Shown here piece by piece: positions 33,267 through 42,942 of a stretch of DNA of 60,635 nt. The translations under genes were made by a program, and so were the position numbers. The notes beneath the pieces were generated by a model that did not search any database, had not been told where the DNA came from, and worked only from the letters and a program-made list of their open reading frames with translations. The stretch spans positions 1 through 60,635 of the forward strand of contig JALOAJ010000015.1 of NCBI GenBank assembly GCA_023228885.1, in the 5' to 3' direction. The stretch comes from Bacillota bacterium. Lineage in GTDB: Bacteria > Bacillota > Clostridia > Monoglobales > Firm-18. Within the stretch, counting starts at the first letter, position 1; each line of letters opens with the position of its first letter.

Positions 33267-35216
33267 TTATTGAAGGCTTAACCTTTTTTTGTATTCCCCC
33301 GGCGACAACCCTGTTGTTTTCTTAAAAGCCCGCATAAAGCTGTTGTAATTTCCGTAGCCTACCTTAACCGCCAGTATATTTAGCGGGTCGTTGCTTTGTT
33401 CAAGCAAGATTTTGGCTTTTGCAATCCTTTTGTTTATAAGGTAGTTCACAAAATTAACCTTTGCAACATTTTTAAATATCTTGCTCAAATAAGAAACGCT
33501 GATGTTATATTTATCGGAAAAAAGCTCTAACGAAAGCGTTTCGTCCATATAATTATTTTCTATATGCTCAAGCATTTTGTTTACAATTTGCTCTGCATAA
33601 AAATTAATGTTATTATTTTTGGTTATGTATCCGCTTTTTGACGATTCAACCGCATCGTTATACGACTGTTCTATTTGGGTCAAATGTTTGTAATTTGAGC
33701 CAATGCTTATCAATGCATTGCAGCCGATTTTATCGCAACAGTATTTTTTTACAGCTTCCGCAACAAGCGTAACGGTTTTAAAATACTCCTGCTTTGACGC
33801 CCCAAAGCTTAAAATAGCAACTACCTTACCTGTTTCTATATCAATAGCAATTCCTTTACAAACCTCATTAACAATTTGTTCGATTTTATCGCTTACAGCC
33901 CTTGTGTTATGAGGCGTTTTAAATTCATCCTCGCATATTTCCGCTATCAAAACAATGTAGTTGGTTGAATACAGGGAAATATTAAGCAGTGCAATATCCT
34001 CCATAAACATGTCGGGGTTTTTTATTTTTCCAAAGAGCAACTCGGTCATTATACGCCACTTTTTTGAATACATGACGCTATCTAACAGCGCCTTTTGCAT
34101 GTCGGTATTTTGCTGCAAAACCTTGTCTATTTTCAGTTCAAGGTTTTTTAATTTATTATGTTTTGCATTGCTTTCGTACGAACCGAATTTATCAACCTTT
34201 TCGCTTATTATTTTAAAGAAATGTTCAAAAGAGCCATAGGTTTTTTTACTGACAAAAAAAGTAACTATAATTGTTAAAATCGTCAAAATTATTACCAACG
34301 AAAACAACAGTTTTCGCATAATAACTTGCGGCATTTTAAGTTTGCTAAATGGCTGAACGCTTATATAACTCCAATTTGTGTGTTTAGAGGTTATAAAATA
34401 AAACCTGCTTTCACTTCCATTGTATATTTCGTCAACCATTCCTTCGGCAAGGTTCAGCTTGGATATGTTTCCCGATTCAACTTCAAAAAAATCTGTGTAC
34501 AGCATATTTTTGTCATTTGAACTTATAATTGTTGCCTTATCGTCTATAATCAATATTTGGTTTGAATTATTTTCCCCGTCCGTGATGATTGAATTTGTTA
34601 ATACGTCTTCGGAAACATTAGCTGCTATAAGCCCATGGGTTTTAACATTATCGTGATAAGATGTATACTTTCGTATTAATGTAATGACATTATTGCCGTT
34701 ACTTAGCCGAATGTCGTTTTCGTCATGAATTTCGTGCGTGCCAAACCAAAACGAACTGCCCCTCATGCTGTCCGACACCTCTATCCAGCCTGTGTCAAAA
34801 AAATCATCCCTATCGGAAAAGGCGTTATTTGACAACAGCATATCGCCGGCATAGGAGTATAAATAAATAGAATGAATCCTATCATTAGTGTTTATCAGCT
34901 CGTTAAAAGCCTTTTGGAGGGAAATAATGCCGATGTTCCTGTCACGAATGCTCTCGTATGAGTTGTTTACAAAGTTTTTAACATTAACGTCATAAGTAAT
35001 GTTTAAAAGGTCTCTTTCAATTTCCAAAAGAATCATATCGATATTGGAATTGATTTGATTCAAAAGGGCAAAATTAAGCTTATTAACTTCCTTCTCCAAA
35101 AGATTGGACGAAAAATAATAGGCGCCCATAATGGAAAACAGTATAAATGAAACAACAATAGCCGTAAATATTAAAGACTGTTTTGCTACCATACTCAAAG
35201 CTTTAAAACGCGACAC
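33267..35216 (-). CDS. Membrane-bound AraC-family regulator with extracellular sensor (YesN-like)
   Basis: The 649-residue protein has a first membrane span (about 13-35), an extracellular Cache-like sensor region (about 40-300), and a second span (LLFSLVIILTILTIIVTFFV). An intracellular linker leads to a C-terminal AraC DNA-binding domain (about 550-649: LSLELFSDKYNISVSYLSKIF, then VGYGNYNSFMRAFKKTTGLSP). Such one-piece sensors commonly regulate LplABC-type sugar importers beside them. The start is GTG at 35216 with GGCGG upstream. It lies inside the operon between the GH31 and phosphatase genes and is the best candidate for substrate sensing. Confidence 0.9.
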   Translation of the reverse strand: MSRFKALSMVAKQSLIFTAIVVSFILFSIMGAYYFSSNLLEKEVNKLNFALLNQINSNIDMILLEIERDLLNITYDVNVKNFVNNSYESIRDRNIGIISLQKAFNELINTNDRIHSIYLYSYAGDMLLSNNAFSDRDDFFDTGWIEVSDSMRGSSFWFGTHEIHDENDIRLSNGNNVITLIRKYTSYHDNVKTHGLIAANVSEDVLTNSIITDGENNSNQILIIDDKATIISSNDKNMLYTDFFEVESGNISKLNLAEGMVDEIYNGSESRFYFITSKHTNWSYISVQPFSKLKMPQVIMRKLLFSLVIILTILTIIVTFFVSKKTYGSFEHFFKIISEKVDKFGSYESNAKHNKLKNLELKIDKVLQQNTDMQKALLDSVMYSKKWRIMTELLFGKIKNPDMFMEDIALLNISLYSTNYIVLIAEICEDEFKTPHNTRAVSDKIEQIVNEVCKGIAIDIETGKVVAILSFGASKQEYFKTVTLVAEAVKKYCCDKIGCNALISIGSNYKHLTQIEQSYNDAVESSKSGYITKNNNINFYAEQIVNKMLEHIENNYMDETLSLELFSDKYNISVSYLSKIFKNVAKVNFVNYLINKRIAKAKILLEQSNDPLNILAVKVGYGNYNSFMRAFKKTTGLSPGEYKKRLSLQ

Positions 35217-35325
35217 TTTAAAACCGCCTTCTATAATAAATTGAATAGTTTATCAACCTGCATCTTCCTTATCCTACATTGCAACCTAAATCCCCACTAA
35301 CCAATTCCAGTTGTTTTACCATGCG

Positions 35326-37689
35326 CTACGCCAATTTCACTTTCATTTTTTTGCCATTGTAAATACAAGTCTTACTTCGCTTTTCTCCTTCTTTTCCTGT
35401 AATTAAAATTATTTTAACTTCCCGATTTTGCATCATACCGTCAAATGACCCTTTTCTGTCAGCTAAGGTTAATACGCTATTTTTATCATCCCAAATTATT
35501 TCTATTTCAGAATATTCTCCGTTTTCATAGCCGTATCCGTCGCCGCTATCTTCATATATGGTAAATTCATTGTCCGCACCCGCATAAACTGTTATTGTAT
35601 ACGGTTTGCTCATAGACTCATCAGCAAATTGTATTTCGTCGGTTGTAACGATAATTCCGCCTCCCTTTATGAAAATCGGAATTTTGTCAATCGGTGCAGG
35701 TACGGTGATTTCTTGCCCGCCTTCGTGTTTTTTATCGGAATAATAATCATACCATACGGCTGTCAGGGGTAAATACACTTGCCGTGCTTTTAAAGAGCCT
35801 TTAATTTCGCTGTTTTCTTCATTGTAATACATTGGTTCAAGCACAGGGCATGCCATTATTGAAGGACCAAACATGAACTGGTCGGCAATGGTTTTAACTT
35901 TTTCATCAAACTTAAAGTCAAACGCAAGCATACGCAGCATAGTATAATCTTTGTTGGTCACCATCCAAGCGGTTGAATAAATATAAGGAATAAACCTATA
36001 CCTAAGTTTAATAGCGCCAACCAACGCATCGTAAAACATATTGCCCGAATCGCCATAAAGCCACGGTTCTCGTCCAAGGTCGGTGCCATGCGAGCGAAAC
36101 ATAGGAAGAAAACACGCCAACTGCATCCATCTTACATAAAGCTCGTGAAACCCTAAATCATCACTGCTGTTATAAACGCATTCAATGTTAAAATCGGCGT
36201 TGCCTTTAAATACAAAAAACCCCCCTGCATCAAGCGTCCAATAAGGCAAACCGCTTGCGCAGAAATTAAGCCCTTCTATCAATTGCTCTCTCATTTTATT
36301 CCATGTTCCTACAATATCCCCGCTCCATACAATACCGTTATACCTTTGTTGACCTGCATAACCGGAACGGGTCAAATTAACAACCCTTTTTTCATTGCAG
36401 CGCTTTTTTTGGGCTTCGTATATATTTTTTGAGTGCAATAATGAAAATGCGTTTATTTTCCTGTTATCCATATATTTTCTAAACGGTATGAGAGCGGAGC
36501 TTATCGCCTCCTCCTTTTCAAGCCGTTCCGTCCAGCCGTGCTCGTAAGGCTCGCTGCAATCGCACCATAACGCGTCAAACCCATGCTTTAGTATGCCTTC
36601 GTAAACTTGCTTCCAGTAAAGGTTGCAGCTTTTTTTATCAAACACATTATAAACCTCGCCGTCCCCCAATAATGCATTTTCCTCCCAAAGCTGTCTATGG
36701 CTTTCCCCGCCTTTTGTGTTCGGCCAAACGGAAATCATAATTTTTGCGTTATTTTTATGCACTTCATCGCACATGCCTTTTGGTGAGGGGAACCGTTCTT
36801 TGTCGAAAGACTTGTCGCTCCATGTGCCGTTATCCCAATAGCGCCAATCTTGAACTATAAGGTCAAGGGGAATTCCCCGTTTTCTGTATTCATGCACAAC
36901 CTCTATCAGCTCTTGTTGTGTATGATACCGCTCTTTTGATTGAGTGAACCCATAAAACCAAAGGGGCAACATACCCGCTTTACCGGTCAGATGCCTGTAT
37001 CCGCTTATAACCTCATCATAGCAATCCCCTGCAATAAAATAAGCATCAAACATATCCGACGCCTCGGAATAAAAGCTATACGCACCCTTTTCTTTGCGAA
37101 AAGTGGAGTAGGCGCAGGTATCAAACAAAACGCCATATCCTTGCAAACAAATAAACGGCACGGGCGAATTATAATTATACTGAAACAAATGCTGTGTGTT
37201 ATTTTTTCTGTCAAAAGCGCCGGTGTACCCGCTGCCAAGCCCATGCACAACCTGTTTATCTTCTAAGTTCATTCGGAATTTATACGCGTAGCCGTTAACT
37301 TTATTGGTTTTTGCATGCTCCATTTTCCCAAAAGTTTCGCTGGATTTTTGATATGTCGGCATATCTATTTCCTTTTGGCTAAGAACAATTCCGCTATGAG
37401 GCGTTGAAAGTAAATGTTCCCCGTTCGCCTTTTTAAAATGCAAAGACAAATTGCGTTTATCAATTGTCACCGAAAGCAGCTTTGTTTTAAAAATAGCTTC
37501 GTTGCCATCTTCATGCGCCTCAATGTTCAGGTTTTTTGGATTGGCTGTAACTATCAAGCTTTCTTCGTTTGCAAATTCCGTTTCCGTGCAGGATATTCTT
37601 ATGATATCATCTTTATAAGCCTGCAAACGAAGTTTTACATCCCCGCAAACAAAGACCTTTTCCGCCTGACCTTCAAAGTTTTCTCTCAT
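35326..37689 (-). CDS. Glycoside hydrolase family 31 (alpha-glucosidase or alpha-xylosidase type)
   Basis: The 787-residue protein has no signal peptide and is therefore probably cytoplasmic, acting on imported oligosaccharides. GH31 features in order are an N-terminal beta-sandwich with LGSGYTGAFDRK, and a TIM barrel with LPLWFYGFTQSKERY and DLIVQDWRYW. WCDCSEP carries the likely nucleophile D377, RSGYAGQQRY follows, and WSGDIVG carries the likely acid/base D458. C-terminal beta domains include IYEDSGDGYGYENGEYSEI. The WCDCSEP variant differs from the common WMDxNEP form, so the glycosidic specificity (glucose, xylose or galactose) is open. GGTGGAG precedes the ATG by 6 bp. Confidence 0.92.
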   Translation of the reverse strand: MRENFEGQAEKVFVCGDVKLRLQAYKDDIIRISCTETEFANEESLIVTANPKNLNIEAHEDGNEAIFKTKLLSVTIDKRNLSLHFKKANGEHLLSTPHSGIVLSQKEIDMPTYQKSSETFGKMEHAKTNKVNGYAYKFRMNLEDKQVVHGLGSGYTGAFDRKNNTQHLFQYNYNSPVPFICLQGYGVLFDTCAYSTFRKEKGAYSFYSEASDMFDAYFIAGDCYDEVISGYRHLTGKAGMLPLWFYGFTQSKERYHTQQELIEVVHEYRKRGIPLDLIVQDWRYWDNGTWSDKSFDKERFPSPKGMCDEVHKNNAKIMISVWPNTKGGESHRQLWEENALLGDGEVYNVFDKKSCNLYWKQVYEGILKHGFDALWCDCSEPYEHGWTERLEKEEAISSALIPFRKYMDNRKINAFSLLHSKNIYEAQKKRCNEKRVVNLTRSGYAGQQRYNGIVWSGDIVGTWNKMREQLIEGLNFCASGLPYWTLDAGGFFVFKGNADFNIECVYNSSDDLGFHELYVRWMQLACFLPMFRSHGTDLGREPWLYGDSGNMFYDALVGAIKLRYRFIPYIYSTAWMVTNKDYTMLRMLAFDFKFDEKVKTIADQFMFGPSIMACPVLEPMYYNEENSEIKGSLKARQVYLPLTAVWYDYYSDKKHEGGQEITVPAPIDKIPIFIKGGGIIVTTDEIQFADESMSKPYTITVYAGADNEFTIYEDSGDGYGYENGEYSEIEIIWDDKNSVLTLADRKGSFDGMMQNREVKIILITGKEGEKRSKTCIYNGKKMKVKLA

Positions 37690-37741
37690 ATTTTCTCCAC
37701 CCTTGTTGTTTATTTTAAATTATAATTCCGAATGCTTGCTC

Positions 37742-40700
37742 CTATCCCTCCTTCGGTAATATTATAGGTATATATTGAACGCACCCGCTGGTAACCCCTG
37801 CATTGCCTCCCAGCACAATAGTTCCCTCGGGAAAGTCCTTTTTAAAGAAGGTGTAAACGGGGTTAGCGCCCATTGTGTGCTCCGTTTCAACAAAGCCCTT
37901 TATCCATTCCGGCTGAATGTAGCCAATTGCATTGGATGTTCTTTTGTCAAAGGCAATATAAACGGTAACTTGCTGATTAACATCAAATTTAATCAAATCT
38001 TCGCTTGAATTGTTTTTTAATTTTGAATCGGGCATTAAATATGTTGCATTTATTAAATGCGACGGCAAACCGCCCGCCTTAACCGCATTGGTGTGGTATA
38101 AATAAGAGCCTTGCTTTAAAGAATTATACATTATGGGAAACGGCGGCTTTGAGCCGTTTGCTACGGCAAGGTTGCTTATAACCAATCTATCATCTGCAAC
38201 AACGTTTACATTGATTGGTTCGGTTAGGGCGGTGTTGTTTTTATCATCGGTTGCTTTAAACACAATGCTATGGCTACCTTTTGACAACCCCGAAACAAAC
38301 AGTCTGTACGGCGAAACACTTGTTTCCGCAAGTTTTACGTTTCCCTCAAACGCTTCTATTTTTGATATAGCGCCCCCCGGCGACATTGCTTTAATGTGGC
38401 ACTCCAAACTGCCGTTTTCCAAGGTTAGGGCGTTTTGGGTGGGGTTTACAGCGGTGATTGCGGGCGGGGCGGCGTGTTGCGTCGGCACAACTATTATAAA
38501 GTATGAAGCGTCGCTCATTGTAGCGGCGGTAGGTCCCAACGCCACTCTGCCCGCCTCAAAGCGTTTGTGATATATAACGTCATAATAAGGCTGAACTTTA
38601 TAATACTCTAATTCTTCCCAATCATCAAGCCACGAAGTTTTATATGCGCTGTCGGGAAACACCACATACACTTCGCATTCCATGTTAATATCAAAGGCTA
38701 CCTGCGTTCCGAGCGTTTTGTTGTTCCTGTGTTTATCCGCTCCCTTGATAAATGTTTTCCCGATAAATTCCTCAGGAACCTCCTTAATCACCCAGTCGTT
38801 TCTGCCCACAAAAACCCCGATATCCGGTTTTAAGCCATCATAAACGACCTCATATGGATAATTGTTTCTTGATGTGAAGTTTGTAACCCACAACGAATTA
38901 TCATCGCCGACAGAATAATTTAACTCCGCTTGCGCAGACCTTCCCCTTCGGTCAATTTTTTTTGCAATTATTTTATATTTACCAACAGGCAGCGTCCCTG
39001 TGTTTACGGTGTACGGAAAATCAATCGCTTCGCCAAGCTTTTCATCTTGGTTATAAATTTCAACCTTTCCGTTGGGGTTTCCGTTTACAACCTCCACTTT
39101 AAATATGCTATCCTCGCCATAGCGGACTTGAGTGCCTTCCTCCGGGTATGTAATCTTGATTTCCTCTACAAGCGCGGCATTGCCCATCCCTAAAATTCCA
39201 ACCGCATAATTGCCGTCCAACCGCGGTATTTGAACCGTTCCTTCCGGAAAATTCCTGCCATACACTTGGTATGTTACATTATCTAACATAACAGACTCGT
39301 CTAATTGAACAAAATACTCGGGAACCGATATGCCGTTACCCGCAATAAAAATTAACACATCCTGATTTACATCAAGATTTAAGCTAACAGCCACATTTTT
39401 AATCCAAACCGCGTCTTCATAGTCTTTGCCTAAACCATCAAGCTTTTGCGTTACGGCGCCGTTAACTTTCAAATCTTTTCTTACGCCTATTCTAACCGGC
39501 TTTGAAATTGACGTTGCGCCGTTCATATCGGTAACTCGAGCGGTCAGAAAATACTCGCCCGGAGTGAGGTTTTGCACCGTCGCCTCATACGGCGCGGTGT
39601 CCGCCCTGCCGACCAACGCATTTTCAACATAAAATTCCACCGATTTTACACCTGCCGCAGCCGATGCCTCCGCTTTTACGGTAAAAGGCTCGCCCCATGC
39701 AAAGGGGAATCTGTCGTGCGAATCTATGCCTTTGGGTTCTGTCACGCTGACGGTTCCGTATTCGGGAGGGTTTTCAGTAAAATTACCTACCAATTCGGCG
39801 CGAAAATCGTAAGCGGAATCAGAAGTAAGCGTTACTGTGGCATATTTTGGGTAAATATTTGTAAAAACAGAAACTTCATTTTCAAATTGCGCCTTTAGCT
39901 CGTTACTTTTAATATGCAACGCCATTGCCCTGCCTTGCAAGTCAAACACTTCAGCATGCCAGTTGTTATCCGTTCCGCGAATTTCACTCCTTCTAAAAAT
40001 GGGCACAGGCATACTATCGCCTACATCATAAGGCGCAATTGCAGAATCTATTGTGGCATATTCCGTTGAGCGGTCAATTTGCGTTGGTCCTATTTTCATA
40101 TTAAAGGGGGCAATTCCCTGAAAGCTTCCATCATCCTCCAAAAACTTCTCGTGATAGCCCACATCCCCTATTTCCCAACTTTCATCAATAGATTCCACCG
40201 AGCTATATGTTTCCCTTTGACCGTTTTGAAGCCAGCTAAAAATTCCCGTCCCCGGTTCAAATATATTAGAATTGAAGTTCAACCCATAAGCAGATGGGTT
40301 TCCTTTGTCAAAAACACCTGAGGGGCAGTAAAATGCATAAATACGGTTCGGGAAATAAGCGGCGTTTCCCGATGATTGAATTTTATTATTATAAAAATTC
40401 GCAGCGCCCAAGCCGATTCTTGCGCCAACATCCCAACCTTGCTTTTCAAAGTTTGCCGAAATCCCGCGGTCGCCGTCTCTAAGCCAAACTGCGCCGCTCC
40501 AATTTTTAAAGACGGTGTTATTATATGCGGTTAAATTTTTCGATTCGGCAAAATGTATTCCCGCACCTGTGTTGCTGTGAAAAAGATTATTATAAAATTT
40601 AGCGGGGCCTTGGCTTATTTCCATCATGATGCCCGCCGCATTATACTCCGGGCTGCCGGCAAAAACAAAACCGTGGTTTGCAAAGGAAGAAGAATTTTTC

Positions 40701-42859
40701 ACGATAAAATTAGTGTTCCAAAGGTCATACCACATGCTATTTCCATTGTGGTCATACGCAGTCATTGCGTTAATGGTTTCACTTTGGCTGCGCACATTTT
40801 TAAACCCTGCGCCGTCATCAACGGGCGACAACAGCTTTTGATTGCCTCGGCGTATGATGACATCCTTTATCAAAGAGTTTCTTGCCCCAACCGTTCCCAT
40901 CGTCTTTCCGCCTGTATCCTGCACGACAGTCCTAAGCACCGCCACATCATCAACTGCTTGCAAATCGCCTTCGGGTTGAGAGATAAAGCCCTGCATGCCG
41001 ACATTTTCAATTTTGCAATCTTCCAAACGCCAGCCGTTGGTGATACGCACCGCCGGGGTGCCGACGGTGGTTTCGTCGGCATATGTGTTTGAAAAAATAA
41101 ACCCCCTAAATGTTATGTATTGGCTGATAACACCGCCCACGGTAGAGGGAATAACAAGCCTTCTGACAGTCCCATCGCCTGTTATTACCGCTCCAAAACG
41201 GCTTTCCGCTTCAACGACAATCGGGTTTTCACAAGTTCCGCTTGTTTTAACTGTAATGGATTCATGATATATGCCGTTTTTTACTATTATTTTGGTTCCC
41301 GCGCTTGCGTTATCCATTGCTTTTTGTATTGTGCCAAACGGCTTGTCTTCGGTCAAGCCGTTGTTACTGTCATTCCCCACGGCGGATACATACAAAACTT
41401 TGTCAAATTCGCGCTCTACCGCAAGGTTTGCTTGGTCATCAAACGCCTTAATCACACGATTGATTAAATCGGGGTTTGTTTCGTCATTGAATATGCTGTT
41501 ATCCGCACTTATAATGTTTAAGCCTCTTGCATCTTGATATAAAAATTTATTAAAAGCAAACGCTATCGGGGCAAGAGCCGTCATAGGCACACCGTCAATT
41601 TCCACAGGTGCAACGGCTAAATTTACAGGCTGACCGTTCACAAGCATTTGCGGTTCTCCCAAAGTTAATGCAATTTTCACTCTACCCAACGTAATTAAAA
41701 AATCCGCGCCTAAAACCCCATCCGTTTGCAAAACAGCGCCCAAGGCATCGGAAATAAAACCTATCGGCGCCATAACTTCGCCGTTTAAGTGTGTCGGGGC
41801 CGTTTCAGCAATGTAATCATCTTTATTTATTCTTACTTGAAGGTTGTCAACAAAAGCAATTGGGCTGCCTGCAAGCAGCATAACGGTGCTATTCGGGTCG
41901 ACCGTTCCTTCCGAAACCGTCAAAACACTTGGCTGCGCGGTCAAAGAAACCATTTCGGATAAGCGCGTCCATGCAAACGATTTAATAGTAAACGAAAAAG
42001 GTGGGTCGCTCGGAATGTTAATCGAATGGTTTTTTTGTATTGAGTTGCCCAAAGGCGCCGATATATTTTTCATTTTTATATCGACAAGCATCTTGCCTAT
42101 ATAGGCGCATGTCAACAGAACAGCGTCTGCCGGGGCGCCTGTCGTGTTAATAAAGCTAAAGCTTGCTTCAACCTGTTTGCCCTCGTTATTAGAAATATCG
42201 CTTATTTCCTCGCCCTCGGCAAAATGCAAACAGCTTGCCGACAAAGTGGCTTTCGGCACAATAATTGGCACATACGGTATGCAATCGCTGTTTGTGGCAG
42301 CATTGCCGCTGATGGTAATTGTATCCCCCGCGTCATAATCTTTTTGATATACCTCAAACTTTATGCCCCCATTGCCCCAAAAAGCAACAGGGCTGCCGCC
42401 TTCGTCCTCCGTCCGTATGTATTCCGCCACCGGAGAGGTGTTTCCGTTTTCTGCAATCTGAGCCAATGTTCTTGACTCCATGCCGATATAAACCGTTACA
42501 TCGCGGTTTGTTGTAAAGCAAAGAAAATCGCTTGCGGTGGATTTTTTATCGTTGATGTTTTTGCCATCCACCCTGATAAAGGTCTGTCCTTTTAGAAGGT
42601 CAGGAAGTCTGTAAGCGGGCGTGTCTAAGAGGAATACGGCAGATGATAAGAAAAGCTGCGTACCGGAGGTTTCCCTGCCGCCGATTAACCCGCCGCTGCC
42701 GTCCTCATATCCATATACAACCTGTGGCTGCGCACCCGAGCCGTTATACGCCAAATCGCCAATTACAAGCCCCCCGAAAGCATTTGGCGCTTGAGCGCAC
42801 ACAAAAGAGGATGCCAATAGGGAAAAGGTTATAAGCATGGTAATAATTTTTTTAGCCAT
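37742..42859 (-). CDS. Giant secreted beta-helix protein with five-part modular architecture (paralogue 1)
   Basis: The product has 1705 residues. The ATG at 42859 follows AGGAGGAG; 42 further residues in the open frame are excluded. Order: signal peptide (1 to about 23); recurring module (28-202, YGYEDGSGG, GQTFIRVDGK, VTVYIGMESRTL); second beta domain ending SFAWTRLSEMVSLT; a copper-amine-oxidase-N-like pair (about 340-480). A right-handed parallel beta-helix follows (about 500-960, opening VLYVSAVGNDSNNGLTEDKPF, with HNGNSMWYDLWNTNF and MEISQGPAKFYNNLF). Three units then follow, each an Ig-like domain (VEFYVENALVGRADTAPYEA type) plus a divergent copy of the recurring module, the last ending YIPIILPKEG. 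The helix fold is usual for polysaccharide lyases and related glycan-active proteins, but I cannot name catalytic residues. From the helix onward it is strongly similar to the next gene upstream. Confidence 0.88.
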   Translation of the reverse strand: MAKKIITMLITFSLLASSFVCAQAPNAFGGLVIGDLAYNGSGAQPQVVYGYEDGSGGLIGGRETSGTQLFLSSAVFLLDTPAYRLPDLLKGQTFIRVDGKNINDKKSTASDFLCFTTNRDVTVYIGMESRTLAQIAENGNTSPVAEYIRTEDEGGSPVAFWGNGGIKFEVYQKDYDAGDTITISGNAATNSDCIPYVPIIVPKATLSASCLHFAEGEEISDISNNEGKQVEASFSFINTTGAPADAVLLTCAYIGKMLVDIKMKNISAPLGNSIQKNHSINIPSDPPFSFTIKSFAWTRLSEMVSLTAQPSVLTVSEGTVDPNSTVMLLAGSPIAFVDNLQVRINKDDYIAETAPTHLNGEVMAPIGFISDALGAVLQTDGVLGADFLITLGRVKIALTLGEPQMLVNGQPVNLAVAPVEIDGVPMTALAPIAFAFNKFLYQDARGLNIISADNSIFNDETNPDLINRVIKAFDDQANLAVEREFDKVLYVSAVGNDSNNGLTEDKPFGTIQKAMDNASAGTKIIVKNGIYHESITVKTSGTCENPIVVEAESRFGAVITGDGTVRRLVIPSTVGGVISQYITFRGFIFSNTYADETTVGTPAVRITNGWRLEDCKIENVGMQGFISQPEGDLQAVDDVAVLRTVVQDTGGKTMGTVGARNSLIKDVIIRRGNQKLLSPVDDGAGFKNVRSQSETINAMTAYDHNGNSMWYDLWNTNFIVKNSSSFANHGFVFAGSPEYNAAGIMMEISQGPAKFYNNLFHSNTGAGIHFAESKNLTAYNNTVFKNWSGAVWLRDGDRGISANFEKQGWDVGARIGLGAANFYNNKIQSSGNAAYFPNRIYAFYCPSGVFDKGNPSAYGLNFNSNIFEPGTGIFSWLQNGQRETYSSVESIDESWEIGDVGYHEKFLEDDGSFQGIAPFNMKIGPTQIDRSTEYATIDSAIAPYDVGDSMPVPIFRRSEIRGTDNNWHAEVFDLQGRAMALHIKSNELKAQFENEVSVFTNIYPKYATVTLTSDSAYDFRAELVGNFTENPPEYGTVSVTEPKGIDSHDRFPFAWGEPFTVKAEASAAAGVKSVEFYVENALVGRADTAPYEATVQNLTPGEYFLTARVTDMNGATSISKPVRIGVRKDLKVNGAVTQKLDGLGKDYEDAVWIKNVAVSLNLDVNQDVLIFIAGNGISVPEYFVQLDESVMLDNVTYQVYGRNFPEGTVQIPRLDGNYAVGILGMGNAALVEEIKITYPEEGTQVRYGEDSIFKVEVVNGNPNGKVEIYNQDEKLGEAIDFPYTVNTGTLPVGKYKIIAKKIDRRGRSAQAELNYSVGDDNSLWVTNFTSRNNYPYEVVYDGLKPDIGVFVGRNDWVIKEVPEEFIGKTFIKGADKHRNNKTLGTQVAFDINMECEVYVVFPDSAYKTSWLDDWEELEYYKVQPYYDVIYHKRFEAGRVALGPTAATMSDASYFIIVVPTQHAAPPAITAVNPTQNALTLENGSLECHIKAMSPGGAISKIEAFEGNVKLAETSVSPYRLFVSGLSKGSHSIVFKATDDKNNTALTEPINVNVVADDRLVISNLAVANGSKPPFPIMYNSLKQGSYLYHTNAVKAGGLPSHLINATYLMPDSKLKNNSSEDLIKFDVNQQVTVYIAFDKRTSNAIGYIQPEWIKGFVETEHTMGANPVYTFFKKDFPEGTIVLGGNAGVTSGCVQYIPIILPKEG
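42254..42778 (-). repeat. Recurring-module coding repeat, copy in paralogue 1 (second copy at 55546-56070)
   Basis: The DNA for the N-terminal module here and at 55546-56070 is closely similar, including TCTGTAA/GTATAAG-type variants around the same frame and a shared CTCATATCCATA block. More diverged copies encode the same module at 32615-33139, 47636-48199 and 52872-53432. Confidence 0.75.
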
Positions 42860-42942
42860 TACTAAAACTCCTCCTAAAAAGGGGCTGTGCCTGCACATCC
42901 AAAATGCATTAGATGTGCAGACAGTAATCCCTATACCAAGAT

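Noticed and set aside
40553..41092. 179-residue rightward frame
   Set aside because: Antisense to the beta-helix coding region of the giant gene, which is well supported by its paralogue.
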